Below, piece by piece: positions 6,713 through 6,811 of a stretch of DNA of 6,811 bases. Position numbers and translations under genes: made by a program. The notes under the pieces were generated by a model, which had not been told where the DNA came from, made no database searches, and saw only the letters and a program-made list of their open reading frames with translations. Each line of letters opens with the position of its first letter. Within the stretch, counting starts at the first letter, position 1. Origin of the DNA: Planctomycetales bacterium (GTDB lineage: Bacteria > Planctomycetota > Planctomycetia > Pirellulales > UBA7805); contig WVZU01000039.1 in NCBI GenBank assembly GCA_011772275.1, positions 1 to 6,811 of the forward strand. Direction: 5' to 3'.

Positions 6713-6811
6713 GTGCCCTGTCCGGTAATCGATAAAAAGGTATCTTCCAGGTCGAAGGGAATTTCTCGAAACTGCCCGACCTGCACCCCGTCCCGGACCA
6801 GTTTGCTCAGC
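6709..6811 (-). CDS. ABC transporter ATPase subunit, C-terminal 33 residues only
   Basis: Only the end of the gene is in the window. The last 33 codons end in REIPFDLEDTFLSITGQGT. The 'LEDxFLxxTG' tail is the usual C-terminus of ATPases paired with ABC-2 permeases (CcmA/NatA-like), where it follows the nucleotide-binding domain. Walker motifs are outside the window. The TGA stop at 6709-6711 overlaps the permease ATG (6710-6712) as ATGA, typical of translational coupling between an ATPase and its permease. It would power the exporter from the cytoplasmic face. Confidence 0.85.
   Translation of the reverse strand, partial: LSKLVRDGVQVGQFREIPFDLEDTFLSITGQGT

Overview
The window is GC-rich, and every gene I can support lies on the minus strand. 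Protein style points to a planctomycete, probably Pirellulales-like. The signs are a peptide deformylase with a GVGLAANQ motif and a charged C-terminal tail, a secreted all-HEAT-repeat protein ending in a 'WALQQITGK...WFLQPLP' tail, a double-length ABC-2 permease, and weak or absent Shine-Dalgarno sequences. This assignment is inferred from family resemblance, not from a marker gene.

In transcription order (high to low coordinates) there are two blocks. Block 1 (6811 to 3210) is an ABC export cassette. It holds the last 33 codons of an ABC ATPase, which overlaps by ATGA with a 552-residue ABC-2 permease made of two homologous halves. After 68 bp comes a 591-residue HEAT-repeat protein with a signal peptide. 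The overlap and short spacing suggest co-transcription. The substrate is unknown, and the HEAT protein would act outside the cytoplasmic membrane.

Block 2 (about 3036 to 1) is a translation housekeeping set: def (peptide deformylase), fmt (methionyl-tRNA formyltransferase) and miaB (tRNA-A37 methylthiotransferase, running off the low-coordinate end). Fmt formylates initiator Met-tRNA and Def removes the formyl group from the nascent protein, so they form one cycle. MiaB modifies tRNAs that read UNN codons. A sigma70-like promoter candidate sits upstream of def. The spacers are 147 bp (def-fmt) and about 112-136 bp (fmt-miaB, depending on the miaB start), so separate promoters or processing are possible.

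The window has no rRNA, tRNA, CRISPR array or insertion sequence that I can recognise, and no convincing intrinsic terminator. I found no previously undescribed system. The most interesting items are an exact 15-bp tandem duplication across the miaB start codon, the pseudo-dimeric permease paired with a secreted HEAT protein, and GC-rich palindromes in the spacers.
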